DNA of 64,000 nt from Portulaca oleracea. Lineage: Eukaryota; Streptophyta; Magnoliopsida; Caryophyllales; Portulacaceae. Made by a program: the position numbers and the translations under genes. Below, piece after piece: positions 11,791 to 28,610 of the stretch (positions are counted from its first letter, which is position 1; every line of letters begins with the position of its first letter). The notes below the pieces were generated by a model. The model saw only the letters and a program-made list of their open reading frames with translations. It made no database searches and had not been told where the DNA came from. The stretch spans positions 58,663,518 through 58,727,517 of the forward strand of contig CM055869.1 in the NCBI GenBank assembly GCA_029582165.1, in the 5' to 3' direction.

Positions 11791-13383
11791 AGCCCTAGAA
11801 GTTGAAAAACTTTTATTTGACATTGTAACTTCAACCGGCTTTAACCAAGACGTAATACATAAAATTGAAATATGTCATGAACCAAGTCATACCTGAAATC
11901 TATATATAAAAAAAAGGATATATTTGGCCACTCGTAAGCTAACTACAAATCTCTATAATTCATGATAAATCAAATATACCAACTAAAAAAATATTATGCT
12001 AAATTTTAAGTGTAGTCATCAATATATATGATTTTGTCCCTTTAATATGTTATGGTCATGATACTAAGTAAAAATAAATTAAAAAACTATAAAAAGTACC
12101 AAGTAAGTTTGAAGTATTAAATAGTAAACTAATTAAATAGAATTTTCTATAAGTTGTTCAAATATATTCAATGTATTCGGATAATAAATGGTCAATTCAT
12201 ATAATTTGGTCACAAAATATTCATAATTATGACAAAATCTAACAGTTTATATTCTTAAATTTTGAAAAATAAATTCATTAATCAAGATTTTCTACGACTA
12301 TATATCTTCAAGTATAATCAATTTTTCTCGACAATGGCAAATTCAAACCTCTAATTCTACCGAATTTTTTACCTCTTAAGAAATTATTTGGTTGACACAT
12401 GTGTATAACATTTCCACTACCTAGTTAGGGGGGAAAAGCAAGCAATTTATTGTATGAAACCAATGCATTTAAAACTAGTGGTAATAATATTAGTTTTAGA
12501 AATGATTATACATGATAAAGACGCATGCATTTAATTTTAAGATGTTAAATAAGTTAAATAACTATATTTGTACGTAATTCTTGTTTGGGCAAATGCTATC
12601 ATGTAAAAATAGTAAGAATATTTATTTTCCTCCTTTGTTTGTTTATGGAAAAAGGTTCTATCATTTTATAAATTGGATATAAAAATATAATATAAGTAGG
12701 GCTAGTACTTTTCGTTAGTAACTAAAAGATTAGATAAGTATGGTAAATAAAGATACATAAGATAAGTAAAAATAAATAAGGTAAGCAGAAAATAATAGAT
12801 AGTACTAGGGTCTACGGTAAGTAAGTAAGATAATCAGTAAAGTCACATCAATCACATTCACGACAGGACATGAATTTTTAAATATATATTATGTAAGGTA
12901 CGTAAGTTATTATAAAAGTAAAGTAAAATTAATTAAAATAAATAAGGTAAGTAAATATAAATAAGGTTAGTGATTTCTTACTTACCTTCCAAAAGAACAA
13001 CACCTAATCTTCACATTCACGACAATAGAAATTTAATACACATCAGATAAATCATACTTATCAATTAAATTAAAAAAAAAATTGGATCGCAGTATGTCGT
13101 ACTTTAAGCCTTGAGATTGTGGTAAATCAAATTTTAAAATTGTATCATAGTAATTCAAATTGCGAAATCATTGGATTAAAGTGGCACAGTGAACCATCAC
13201 CAAGTTGGGTGAAACCTGTGGCAAAGAGTTAACGACCAACCACCACCCTCCATGTCATGATCAAACTAAATTCACATCTCCGAGATTCAATGACATTGAC
13301 GTACTACTACCACAAAATATCCCAAAAATATGTTCATATCGCTCACCCAAGAAAAATTGCGCTACCCTCATAATTCGTATTAT
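11791..13383. other. Gene-free AT-rich stretch
   Basis: No gene or RNA is visible. Around 12700-12970 the sequence is rich in AAGTAAGTAA/AAATAAGGTAAG words without a clear period. Confidence 0.45.
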
Positions 13384-13777
13384 AGTGCGTTTGGTCTTTC
13401 TCGAGAAAATATTTTCATGGAAACTTTTTTCAAGAATGTTTTTTCTAGGAAAATTTTCTTTAGGAAAGAAATAATTCACCGAGTTTGGTTAACATTTAAA
13501 AACATTGAAAAATTAGTCGGAAAGTTTATTTCAAATGATCAAATTACCCTTACATATTAATTTATAAAATAGTTTTTTAGGAAATTTGAGAAGTAATTAC
13601 AAAAACTTTCCTTTTCCCAAAGCTCTTCATGGGAAACTTTTTCCATTTACCTTGAAAAACTAGCGGGACTCACTTCAAAACTTTTCTCCCCTCATTTACA
13701 AATAAAAATAAAAATGTTTAGTTAAATTGAGAAAATTGACAAAATTTCCCAGAAAATAATTGTACCAAGCGCTCCCA
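13384..13777. mobile_element. Foldback MITE (GTGCGTTTGGT termini)
   Basis: The left end GTGCGTTTGGTCTTTCTCGA and the right end ACCAAGCGCTCCC, reversed, form inverted termini. The interior carries complementary TTTCC/GGAAA-rich arms (AATTTTCTTTAGGAAA against GAAACTTTTTCC). GTGCGTTTGGT-type termini are common among plant hAT MITEs; the assignment is inference because no clear duplication was found. Confidence 0.5.
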
Positions 13778-14193
13778 TTTACATGCATCTAGAATACGTG
13801 CTTTCGGGTATGTACGAGTGAACAATTACGTCATTAGGAGTGAACAATGGATAAGTATGATTGAACAATTATGGCATTGACCAAAAATTCAAACACCATT
13901 TTTTTCCAAATTCCTATTGTTCGATTGGACCAAATTGATCCTTTTCTGATTTGTCTGACCCGAAAATACGTGAAAAAGCTACGTATCAGATGTCAAATTT
14001 TCATCTAATGTTTGATTCACCCGAACTCAAAATTACCCAGACCCAAATTTTTGCACCATCCCCCTCATAATTTGTATTTTTTAAAAATCCAATTTTGATC
14101 TAATTTGTCAAAAGAAAAAAAAAAACAAAAAAACCCACACATACGCTTAAAAATGGTACCAAAAGAATTAGCAAAACCCGGACAAAGGGTCCG

Positions 14194-14200
14194 TATAAAT
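14194..14200 (+). promoter_or_regulatory. Candidate TATA box of the hexokinase gene
   Basis: TATAAAT lies about 280 bp upstream of the hexokinase start codon and is followed by a pyrimidine-rich patch (about 14263-14285, TTCACTTTCTCTCTCTCTTC) typical of plant core promoters. The transcription start cannot be seen. Confidence 0.4.
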
Positions 14201-14473
14201 CGGTCCAAATGCATCCGAATTACCCGCATCGAAGTCCTTCCCCCCGATCTACACCCTCTTCCTCTTCACTTTCTCTCTCTCTTCAACCCAAAGATTGCAT
14301 CTTTTCCCAGAAGAAAAACCAAACAAAAAACTCAACAACACCATCTCAATGATTCACACCAACACAAACTAATCCAATCAATCCTCATTTCCTGGAATTT
14401 TCTCTGAAATAGTTCAACAATCTCGCAATCTCTCACACCCCCACTTGTTTTCCGGGCTCCGATCGGCGAGAAA

Positions 14474-19684
<5,211 letters not shown>

Positions 19685-22094
19685 TCGATGCCGAGCCGGG
19701 CCAGGCCGGGTTTAGGTAATAGTTGGGTGGTTAAGAAAGAGGCTACCTATATGATGAATGATGAAATGTCTCTCCCTTTTAGTAGATCCTCAAATTTTGC
19801 ACAATTCTTTTGGCTTCATTCTTCATCATGAAGCCTTCTTTTTCTTCTTTCTTTCTTTCTTTGTTTCTTTGTTTTGTTGAGGTTTTGCATCCTCAAAAGG
19901 GGATTACGCCGAAGAATTCTGTTTGTTTTGAAATTCCATGCTCCGGCGAAGAATAAAATCCGGCGAAATGGGTGTGTGATGTGAGGATCTATCCGTGCGT
20001 TTCAAAGTTCGGATTATTGTGGTGCCCTGAGAATTTGCGCCGGTGTTGGTCAAGTACTTTGTGTCGGCGAAAATAAAATAGAGGATTAGATTATGAATTT
20101 TAAGCACCGTGTAATGTAATAGCGTTTTTGGATGGAAGGAACCTCCATTTTCAGTTATGGTTTTAGGGTTTGTATTCATGTTTTTATCATACCATTTGAA
20201 GCCGAAGATGATGATGATGATGATTCATGCCTCATGGTGGAAATAAGAAAGATGAATTTGGTCCCATCAGTATGTTATTTTTGTAGTGTTTTCATTATTA
20301 CATGGAAAATTTTCATTGCTTTGAGCTATAAGTTATCCTGCTTATTATCACTAAACCCATGAATAAAAACAATGTTCTCAAGTAGGGTTGTAACTTAATA
20401 GAGTCGGTTTGTAAGTCGCTCGGATTCGATTCAGTCAAACGTTTGCAAGTCGCTTGGATTCGACTCAATCAAAGCTCGCTCAGACGTCTACCGAGCAGAA
20501 CCTAGGGCTCAACTAGGGCGCAACTCAATTAGACTCGTTTAAGTATTTTGAGTAAGAAGTAGGCTATGTTCAATGAATATTGCTAAATTTATAATACTGT
20601 CAACGTTTGAAATTTAATATTAGAGCAAAAATTTATTATTTGTCTTTAGTTTTATTGTTAAGCTTTGTAAATCTCAAATATGAATGTTTAAAGTTTGTTT
20701 GATTATACCCTTATAGTAAAAAAAATGTTATTTTCTAGTTAAGTTTAACGAACATCGACAAATCTATTTGATTTGAGCTAGGAGCTTTTCAAATATAAAA
20801 ACTACAAAAAATCGAGCCGAGTCAACTTGCAAGCCGAGCCCAAGCACAAGATCCATGAACTGAGCCGAGCCAAGTCTTGACTTTGAAAGCTCGGTGAGCT
20901 TCGAGCCGGGGAAACTTGAGCTCAACTCGTTTATACCTCCTGTTCACAAGTTGGGAAAGCCCGAAACTTTTTTATTACTTCTCTAGCAGAGACATCATCC
21001 ATGAACAAAAACAATGTAAGTTTGGCAAAGCCGAAACAATTTTATTACTTCTCTAACAAAGATCATGTCATCATATACAAGTTATACAATGGTGCTTGGC
21101 TAGCATTTGGAGCTTCCATAAGATGATATCGACATCGCCTCTCGGCTCTCGCCTATCGGTAATCAAGTTGGCCTCATTCAATTTGCTGCTCGCCTCTTGA
21201 TAATCAAGTTGGCCTCATTCATTTTGCTGCACATCAAGCAAAATCAAAAGCATGAATAATCAGCAGTATGAATCTTACCACAGATATTAACCTACATGAA
21301 GCCTACATTTCGAGATATAGCAAGATGTTGAAGTTGTCAAAGAACTGTAGCTCAGTTTTGATCATTTTCCAATCAACTGTTAGAACTTACAAAACAAAAT
21401 GGTGACAATGAAGTAGTAAAATCTTAGTACATAGGGTTACAAAATGGTGTCAATGAAGCAAGTACATTCTTAGGACATGAGGGTTCATACCAAAACCAAA
21501 ATCAAGCCTAAACAAGGTATGGACGGGTAAGGTATAACAGTTTGCCTCTAAATTATACTAGTTCTAACTAATTGACCCATGATTTAAAAACCATTCAATG
21601 CCTATAAACTCCATGGAAAGAAGCTTATGTGGTTTAGAAACATAATCTTTTTTCAACTTATCCCGACTATGGACATATACAATCATACAGCCATGTAACC
21701 AAATGTTTGAAACATGAACCATCATCATCATCATTTGAAACCCATGAAACCCATTCAATTTACACAAATATCATCATTATCATTCCAAAGCAAGTGTTAG
21801 AATTCCCAAAATAGTGATAATGAAGCAAATGCATCCTCATCCTCAGGACATGCAGGTTCATGTCTATACAAACAACATATAACCAGTTAACCACATAACC
21901 AAATGCTTAAACCCCATCATCATCATCATGTATGCATCCTCAGCATCAAAATTTCACACCCGAACCCGAACCCGAATCAAGGTTAGTATTGTTTACATAA
22001 CCCAAATGCGTAAATCCCATTCAAATCACACAAACCCCATCCATCATCATCATCATGCATGCATGCAATCTCAACATAAAAAATCTCACCAGTT
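19685..22094. other. Intergenic region between hexokinase and the convergent dehydrogenase
   Basis: 19685-20110 is probably hexokinase 3' UTR and trailer. About 20395-20940 is rich in AAGTCGCT-GGATTCGA at the left and GAGCCGAGCC/CGAGCTCAACTCG at the right, a dispersed-repeat look. About 21396-21500 and 21800-21860 are diverged duplicates (AATGAAGCAA, GGACATG-GGTTCAT). About 21957-21995 duplicates the dehydrogenase C-terminal coding end (ACCCGAACCCGAATC). No further gene is seen. Confidence 0.5.
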
Positions 22095-23165
22095 TCAGAG
22101 ATTAGAATTCACACCTGAACCTGAACCCGAACCCGAATCGAGTGAAGTATTGTTCATCCTCTCCAGAGCCAAAACCAGAGCCTGCGTCCCCAACTTCCCT
22201 TCCCCATGCGCCTTCAACGACAGATACAGCTGATGAGCCAATGCCAACCCAGGCAAACATATCCCCATTCGATCACATTCCTTCACACAAATCCCCAAAT
22301 CTTTCACAAAATGCTCGACATAAAACCCAGGATCAAAATCCCTCTTCAGAATCCTCTCCCCATACAATTCCAACGACTTCGATCCAGCTGCTCCGGTAGA
22401 GATCGCGCTCAAAAACAACCCTAGATCGAGCTTCGCTTTGTGTGCGTAGATCATCCCTTCAATCAATCCCACCATTGTTGATGCGATCGTGATCTGATTT
22501 GCGAGTTTCGCGTGTTGACCCGACCCGGGTCCGCCCATGTAGTACGTTTTGCCGAGGAGGTTGAGGAGTGGGGAGATGGATTGGACGACGCCGGAGTCTC
22601 CGCCGGCGAAGATCGAAAGGGCGGCGTTGCGGGCGCCGCGGTCTCCGCCGGATACCGGCGCGTCGACGGCGGAGCAGGATTTGGCCTCCGCCGCGGCGGC
22701 GATCTCGGCGGCGAGGGAGGGGTCGGAGGTGGTCAAGTCGACGAGGACACCGCCGGGGCGGAGGGAGGAGAGGGCGCCGGAGGTGGGGTCGAGGAGGACG
22801 GAGCGGACGTCGGAGGGGAAGCCGACGATGGAGAAGACGACGTCGGATGCGGCGGCGACGGAGGCGGGGGAGGAGGTGAGGACGGCGCCGGCGGCGGCGA
22901 GGGGCTGGGCTTTAGAGAGGGTGCGGGTGAAGACGGTGACGGAGTAGCCGGCGGCGAGGATGTGGCCGCACATGGCGCGGCCCATAACGCCGGTGCCAAT
23001 CCAACCAAGGCGGGTCGTCGACGGGCTCACGGCGGCGCCTGCGGCGGAGGTGGCGGTGGAGGTGGACATAGTGTGGTGGTGAGAGGGAGTGGATTTGAGG
23101 AGGAGAGTGAAGGAGAAAGAGAGCGAACTGAGTGGAGTTCTTCTGGTTGTTGATAACAGTCGCAT
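22095..23165 (-). CDS. 3-hydroxyisobutyrate dehydrogenase-like / glyoxylate reductase-like protein
   Basis: A single-exon 356-aa member of the beta-hydroxyacid dehydrogenase family, which uses NAD(P)H to interconvert small beta-hydroxy acids and semialdehydes. Residues 1-32 are Ser/Thr/Leu/Arg-rich and acid-poor, suiting an organellar transit peptide. The Rossmann motif GWIGTGVMG is at 54-62, the substrate loop DAPVSGG at 168-174, and the catalytic Lys is K220 in GSGQHAKLANQ. The C-terminal all-helical domain follows. The last residues are a (GS)n tail produced by a CCGAAC-type repeat, which is also duplicated just downstream. The first half is very GC-rich. The 23165 start gives the transit peptide; Met33 is an alternative. 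It most resembles plant 3-HIBDH-like proteins such as At4g29120 rather than true valine-pathway HIBADH; the in vivo substrate is not known from sequence. Confidence 0.93.
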   Translation of the reverse strand: MRLLSTTRRTPLSSLSFSFTLLLKSTPSHHHTMSTSTATSAAGAAVSPSTTRLGWIGTGVMGRAMCGHILAAGYSVTVFTRTLSKAQPLAAAGAVLTSSPASVAAASDVVFSIVGFPSDVRSVLLDPTSGALSSLRPGGVLVDLTTSDPSLAAEIAAAAEAKSCSAVDAPVSGGDRGARNAALSIFAGGDSGVVQSISPLLNLLGKTYYMGGPGSGQHAKLANQITIASTMVGLIEGMIYAHKAKLDLGLFLSAISTGAAGSKSLELYGERILKRDFDPGFYVEHFVKDLGICVKECDRMGICLPGLALAHQLYLSLKAHGEGKLGTQALVLALERMNNTSLDSGSGSGSGVNSNL

Positions 23166-23805
23166 TTTTTTTCTGGGCTGATTTTTGGTTTTTTTCGGTT
23201 TTAATTTTCTGGGCAGGATTTAGGATTTGTAAAAGTTGGTCCGACCCGGAAAAAAAAAATAAAAATGATGCAAGAATTTTCGTCCAAATTTTAACCTTCA
23301 CCGAAAGTTCAGCCATAGTTTTTTTGGTTGTTATTTTTCTGGTTAGTATTTATTAGTCATTTTTATCGCCTGACATGAGATTATGAAATATAAATATTCA
23401 GTTTGTTTTATTTGGTTAGTGTACTGATTTTATTTGCTCGGTACTGTAATTAGGGTTGTACATAGTTCGGTTGAGACAGAAAAGATCGAAGGTTGGATTG
23501 GACTGAGACCAATTGAAAAATTTTGATCCAATCGTTGGTCTAGTAAATTGATTTTTGGCCTTCGGTCTAGCCCTGTCTCAGAGTTCAGTTCTTCATCCAT
23601 TTGGTGCATTCTTGGACCGAAGCCATAGCTATAATGGAGTCCGGTTCAGAATTTCACATGTTCTGGCAAGTTAGAGCTTATCCAATTGGTCCAATTTGAG
23701 ACTGAACTTTTTTCAGTCCAACACAGCCCCAGGGTTCGATCCTCAATCTTGTTGCTGGACCGATGAACATCCCAAGTTGTCACTGTCAAAGTCATTCTAA
23801 TATAT
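23166..23805. other. Upstream region of the dehydrogenase gene
   Basis: The first 200 bp are likely 5' leader and promoter of the minus-strand dehydrogenase. About 23455-23760 holds GACCGAA/GGTCCAATTTGAG words resembling 34610-34720, probably an old repeat. No gene is seen. Confidence 0.4.
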
Positions 23806-23950
23806 CAAAATTATGGGTAAAAAGTAATTTGGTAAAAGTTAAATATTGATAAATTTTAGTAACTTATGGTAAATTTTAGTAACTTTTGATAACTTTTGTC
23901 AAATTTATCTTAATGCATCAAAATTACCCAAAGATATAGACAGATATGGG

Positions 23951-24238
23951 TTGAAAGGAGTTTTTCAAAGGGTTGCAAGGGTAAAAAGTACATTCATACC
24001 ACATAAGCAAGGGATAAGGAGAAGGTATGGTTTTGTTGAATTTTGGAACCAAAATGATGCAAGGAAGAGCATCCAACTTCTCCAACACACACGAATAAGA
24101 GGGTACAAGGTGGAGATTGATTTCTCAAGGAGGACAACAAATGAAAGACCAGAGAGTATTTGGACGAAGAAAGGAGTGCTACAAACAGAGAGAAAAATTT
24201 GGAGAAAGAGGGAAGAGATAATTAGGGAGAAACATTAG
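23951..24238 (+). pseudogene. LINE ORF1 N-terminal RRM fragment
   Basis: The 95-codon frame has an RRM-like RNP1 core (RRRYGFVEFWNQNDARKSIQLL) and a following YKVEIDFSRR strand. RRMs are known in ORF1 of many plant LINEs. The reading frame stops at 24238 and continues in another frame only from about 24346, so ORF1 is broken. The domain's first beta strand (RNP2) is missing because of 5' truncation. Confidence 0.7.
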
Positions 24239-24408
24239 TAGTAAAAGGGGAGGAGAATGAAGATTTTATGGATTGACTGTCAAGAAGCTTGGTGTGCGAG
24301 TGTGAAGCTCCGATCCGAAGGATCTAGCAGCTATGGCTTCTTTGGTGATAGCAAGTTGTAGACCAATATCCAAGATTACAGCACTTAACATTTCCTACAT
24401 GCGAAGAG

Positions 24409-25539
24409 ATGGAAGAAGTTGTAAACGAACCACAGGAATTTGATCTATGGTTTACGAGCATTAGAAAGTGGACAAGACATGAAGAGAGCGAGTCAAGAAG
24501 GATTTGGGTAGATATCTATGGTGTACCACCCCATGGTTGGTCTTATGAGAACTACGAAAGGATCATCAGGCCTTGGGGCAGACTAATTAGCCTAGCACAA
24601 CAGATCTGCTTTACGGAACAGTTTGAAGGAATGAAGGCTCATGTTCAAACAAGCATATTCAAAAGAATAGAAGGGGAAGTGGTGTTACAGTTAGGAGATT
24701 GTGCATATAAAATTTTTATCAGAGAGGTTGGTTCAGCCATAGCATTCCAGGGAACACGCAATGCAGGGGAAATGATCTATCCTGGAACGCCAAAATCAAA
24801 TGAAGACTACTATGTCCCAGGATGTACAGAAGATTATCAGTCAAGTATGGATCAAAATTCAAATATTGACAAACAGCGATGCAATGATGACGATGACGAG
24901 GAGGAGGAGGAGGTTGTTCAAGAAACCTTCATCGGGGATTACAATAAACAAGCACAGCCAGAAGAACAGGAAAGATCGATAGAAGTTCAAATGGCGGAAG
25001 AAGACCAGACAGGAAAGGAAAATGAAAAGACATCCAACGGTTTAATTAAAGCAACAGAAATACCAAGGGACGAGATGTCTGGATCCAAGACAATAACAGC
25101 AGAGTTTAGCCAAAATAATTATTCAGAGGAAGTCCAAAAAGTAAATGACAGACAGTTGTCATTGAAAGAGCAAAGAAATTCATGTCCCAAGGAGAATGTT
25201 GAAGGAAATGAAGTGGAAAGTGATTGCATTAGTAATGACATGGAGCAGCCACCAGGTTTTGAGAAAGCATTTGAAGAACGTGGAAGCAAATCATTAAATG
25301 AACCACATGTTGAACCATTGGGAAACAAGGAAAAGCAAAGGAAAAAGGCAAAGCAAGCACTTGATTCGTTAAATGACCCACATGTTGAACCAGTGGGCAA
25401 CAAGGAAAAACAAAAGAAAAAGGCAAAGCAAGCACTTGAATTAAATCATAATGTTGGCCTGAAATTTGTAGGAAACAAACAGAAAATTGCTTCGGCCTTT
25501 GAAGAAAGACTGAAAAAGGCACAGAAGAAGAGCAACTGA
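24409..25539 (+). CDS. LINE ORF1 C-terminal part (open frame, 376 codons)
   Basis: An RRIWVDIYGVPPHGWSYENY segment near residues 29-48 matches the conserved block of plant retroelement ORF1 proteins (DUF4283-like: RVWV-GLP-HLW-x-NF). It is followed by WGRLISL and a long hydrophilic tail. In the tail an approximately 30-aa unit (SLN[ED]PHVEP[LV]GNKEKQ-KKAKQAL) is tandemly duplicated at about 293-350, and the C terminus is Lys-rich. The frame extends upstream to about 24346 without a Met. There is no CCHC zinc knuckle. I regard it as retroelement-derived rather than a host gene, although the frame is intact over 376 codons. Confidence 0.65.
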   Translation: MEEVVNEPQEFDLWFTSIRKWTRHEESESRRIWVDIYGVPPHGWSYENYERIIRPWGRLISLAQQICFTEQFEGMKAHVQTSIFKRIEGEVVLQLGDCAYKIFIREVGSAIAFQGTRNAGEMIYPGTPKSNEDYYVPGCTEDYQSSMDQNSNIDKQRCNDDDDEEEEEVVQETFIGDYNKQAQPEEQERSIEVQMAEEDQTGKENEKTSNGLIKATEIPRDEMSGSKTITAEFSQNNYSEEVQKVNDRQLSLKEQRNSCPKENVEGNEVESDCISNDMEQPPGFEKAFEERGSKSLNEPHVEPLGNKEKQRKKAKQALDSLNDPHVEPVGNKEKQKKKAKQALELNHNVGLKFVGNKQKIASAFEERLKKAQKKSN

Positions 25540-26654
25540 GCAGAGAGAATGGCGAGTGTGGCAAATTTGTAGGATGCAAGTAGTCTGAGTTTCTGACATT
25601 TTGGCTTAAGGTGGGATAGAGGTATTTTGTTTTGTGATTGATTGATTTATTTTCTAAAGTGTGATTGCTTTTGGATTGTTTTTCAAAGTTTGGTGGTCTG
25701 ATCCCAACTGGTTTTAAGAATGTCTTGGAAGTGGGTGTTAGTTTGGGTTTTCTGCAAGGCATGATGTTGGATTCTGTGTGTGCCCTCAATGTGTTGTAGT
25801 GATGCAACAATATTCAAGTTATTCATTGAAGGTCTCCTTGGGTTGGGCTATTAGATACTATAGTTGGGTTCTTTGAGGGTTTTCTTTGAGGGTTGTGGTT
25901 CCCAGGTTGTAAAACCCAGTGAATGTTGATAGTTTTCATGTCTTGGCTGTGATTGAGGAGTGTTTATGTTCTGTGGCTGCTATGTTTGTTGTTTGCTGCT
26001 TTCCTGTATCTAATACAGTGGGACAGCATCAGGCATCAGAGTTTTCTGATAGTTTTTGGTTCAGCTCGAGGTCTTTACAATTTGAGGATATCAACTGTGA
26101 AGTGGGTCATTTTGATGGCATTATCTGACAGTTTTCTCTACATTGGTGATTTGTAATACAGATGCTCTCAATCTGGTTTCATCAGTTGGGATGATGGAAC
26201 ATGTGTGAAGTGTGAAACATCTTCTGTGGTGGGATGAAAGAGGGGTTGCAAATTGAGGTTTGGAGGGTCTCATTGAAGCTAGATTGGTGGATAAGTTTGG
26301 GGTCACTGAATTCAGGCGGGCACTCAGATTCAAAGAATCATAATTCAGACCAACAATGAAGTAGTTTCATCTTTGATGTATCTTTCAGGGGTAGCTTTTT
26401 TCATAGAGAATACTTAGTTTTGTTAAAGTAGTATGTTATCTTATTCCGATGTATGCTTTTTAAAGACATTTCATGTCTTTTAAATGGGTCTTTTGACCGT
26501 TAATTATAAAAAAAAAAATCAAAATTATTTTTGATGTTTTATAACTTTGGTAATTTCTCATAAATTTTGATAAATTTGTATAAAACCTAGTAAACTTCAG
26601 CTTACCCATGAATTTGTCAAACCCTAAGTGAACAGATCACAGGTTGCTTATTTA

Positions 26655-26778
26655 GGCACGGTCAACTTCATGGGTAATTCCAATTTACCCAAATTTACCA
26701 ATTTTTACCTACATTTACCAAAATTATCAAAATTTAACTTTTATCAAACTATTTTTTACCGATGAATTTGACAGGCCC
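26655..26778. mobile_element. Short Harbinger/Tourist-type MITE
   Basis: Termini GGCACGGTCAACTTCATGGG and, reversed, GGGCCTGTCAAATTCATCGG are flanked by TTA at 26652-26654 and 26779-26781. A TTA duplication with GGCC-GTCAA ends is diagnostic of PIF/Harbinger MITEs. The interior consists of TTTACCAAA words shared with the copies at 23806 and 32697. Confidence 0.85.
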
Positions 26779-26781
26779 TTA

Positions 26782-28129
26782 GTTAGTACATACCCGTTAT
26801 TGTTGATATTTAGTTGTAAAAGTCATTTCTATTATTATTTTCGTATTTTCATATTGACATAATTACTGTATATTACTCTGTTTTTTTAAAGAAAACGAAA
26901 CCAAAAAATATATATATAGCTTGCACGTAAGCATCCCTATCACGTTATGCTTGTCAACCATAATTTACATAACTCTAATTACTGGTAAACTATTCTTATT
27001 TAATTGCAAATGTTATTTTATCATTATCTTTGCATGAATACTGGCATAATTTACACTAGTCTAATTGAGGCGCATGCTTTGCACGTGCTGACCCGACAAT
27101 TATAAATATCAATTTTAATATATTAATATTGAATAAAAAATCTCTATATAATATAAAAATTAAATTATAATTTAAATTAATTTACATTTAATTAAAATTA
27201 AATATAATTTTAATTTGATTCAATAGTCAATTATTATTAATGAAAATATACAATAGAAATCAAAACTAATTAAATATAATTAATATAATTAAACGGTATA
27301 AAATGAATATTTTGTTTGGACTTTTCATAAAATATTTCATATAAGTACAAGTATCACATTAAATGTATTGTTATTTAATGATTAATGGTTTATGATACAC
27401 ACTGAAGCTATGTTGCAAATAGGGCAAAACATAGTTATATGGTTTAGCTTTGCCTTGTAATCAAATAACATAACATACAAACTAACTTATGTGAATCTAA
27501 AAGGTTGCATTCATTTATACAATGAAATTAAACAGTTACAAGTTTAAGGAATATGGATCTATCAATGGAAAAAATAATGTTATTGTCAATTAATATACAT
27601 TCATATCTACGGTTCAATAATTTCCGATGTAGGAACAATAAATAATTCACTTTGCCTATTTCTATCTTCATTTACTTATATCGGCATTTCGATATAGTAT
27701 CAAAAGTTAAATTAGCAATAAAATCATAAATGATTAGCTAAACATGTTCTTTTTGATTGGATAGAGTTTAAATCATACCGACATTAATATGATTGGCACC
27801 ACATAACAAAATTTCATCTTTATAAAACACAATTAAGTTTAAAGGATTCACATATAATATTGTCTATACGATTACTTAATATTTAGGCGTCACAATATAA
27901 TTAGGATATCATATTAAAATTTAAAAGAGGAAATATATTAAAATAAGGTAGTAGCTCTGCTCCTTCGACTGATTGTTCGCATTGTAGGCGTCACAATCAT
28001 TGTTCGTATTGGATCTCAGGGTATGAGTTCGATATTAAAAACTTCAAGTTTGCAAATAATAGTATTTCTAACAAGGAGAAAAAAACACAAAAGTGAAATA
28101 TGTAGCTTTTGATGAGGTAGGATGATAAA
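26782..28129. other. Gene-free AT-rich stretch
   Basis: I see nothing coding here. The sequence is strongly AT-rich with ATTAATATAATTAAA words and no clear element boundaries. Confidence 0.45.
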
Positions 28130-28136
28130 TATGGAT

Positions 28137-28171
<35 letters not shown>

Positions 28172-28331
28172 GTAATAATAATAGTAATAGTAATAACAAT
28201 AGTAATAATAGTAATAATAATAATAATAATCTAAACAAGGGCATCACAGAAAATAAAAATATAAAATAAGGGCATTTTTGAAAATCACTATTTGTGACAT
28301 AGTATGAATTGAGCTCTTTTATAGGGATGGT

Positions 28332-28372
<41 letters not shown>

Positions 28373-28573
28373 TTTTAAATTTTATAATCATTATATAAGG
28401 TTGAACAAAATATAGATAAAATAATGAAAAAAGAAGAAAATAATAATATCATAAAACAAGGTCATTTAAGTAAATTTCTAACATAATAAAAGGTATATTG
28501 GTAAATCAAATTTTGGGACAATTGAATCCTGATGCACTTTTTATAGTATCGTAGATTAGAATTCAATTTTACT

Positions 28574-28610
<37 letters not shown>

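Larger units (their letters stand above)
23927..26517 (+). mobile_element. LINE (L1-type) derivative with ORF1-like coding but no visible ORF2
   Basis: The insert ends in a poly(A) run (about 26507-26517) and is bounded by the 10-bp direct repeat ATCAAAATTA at 23917-23926 and 26518-26527, a target-primed integration signature. It encodes an RRM-like segment and an acidic/basic C-terminal ORF1 segment; 25540-26506 shows no endonuclease or reverse transcriptase. It is therefore a non-autonomous or internally deleted LINE, 5'-truncated because the RRM begins at the junction. Confidence 0.75.
23806..26624. mobile_element. Harbinger/Tourist-type MITE split by a LINE
   Basis: The left part (about 23806-23926: TCAAAATTATGGGTAAAAAG...GGTAAAAGTTAA) and right part (26518-26624, ending CTTACCCATGAATTTGTCAAACCC then TAA) together match the 32697-32881 copy in reverse orientation. 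The break falls at the position matching CTAATATATCAAAA in that copy. The left terminus has lost its GGCCC end. The intervening 2.6 kb is the LINE annotated separately. Confidence 0.75.

Noticed and set aside
22512..23153. Long open frame antisense to the dehydrogenase (213 codons, Gly/Glu-rich)
   Set aside because: It is the complement of a GC-rich coding region that has clear family motifs on the other strand; its composition is that of a shadow frame.
28068..28391. Poly-Leu/Tyr open frame on the minus strand
   Set aside because: Produced entirely by (AAT)n repeats.
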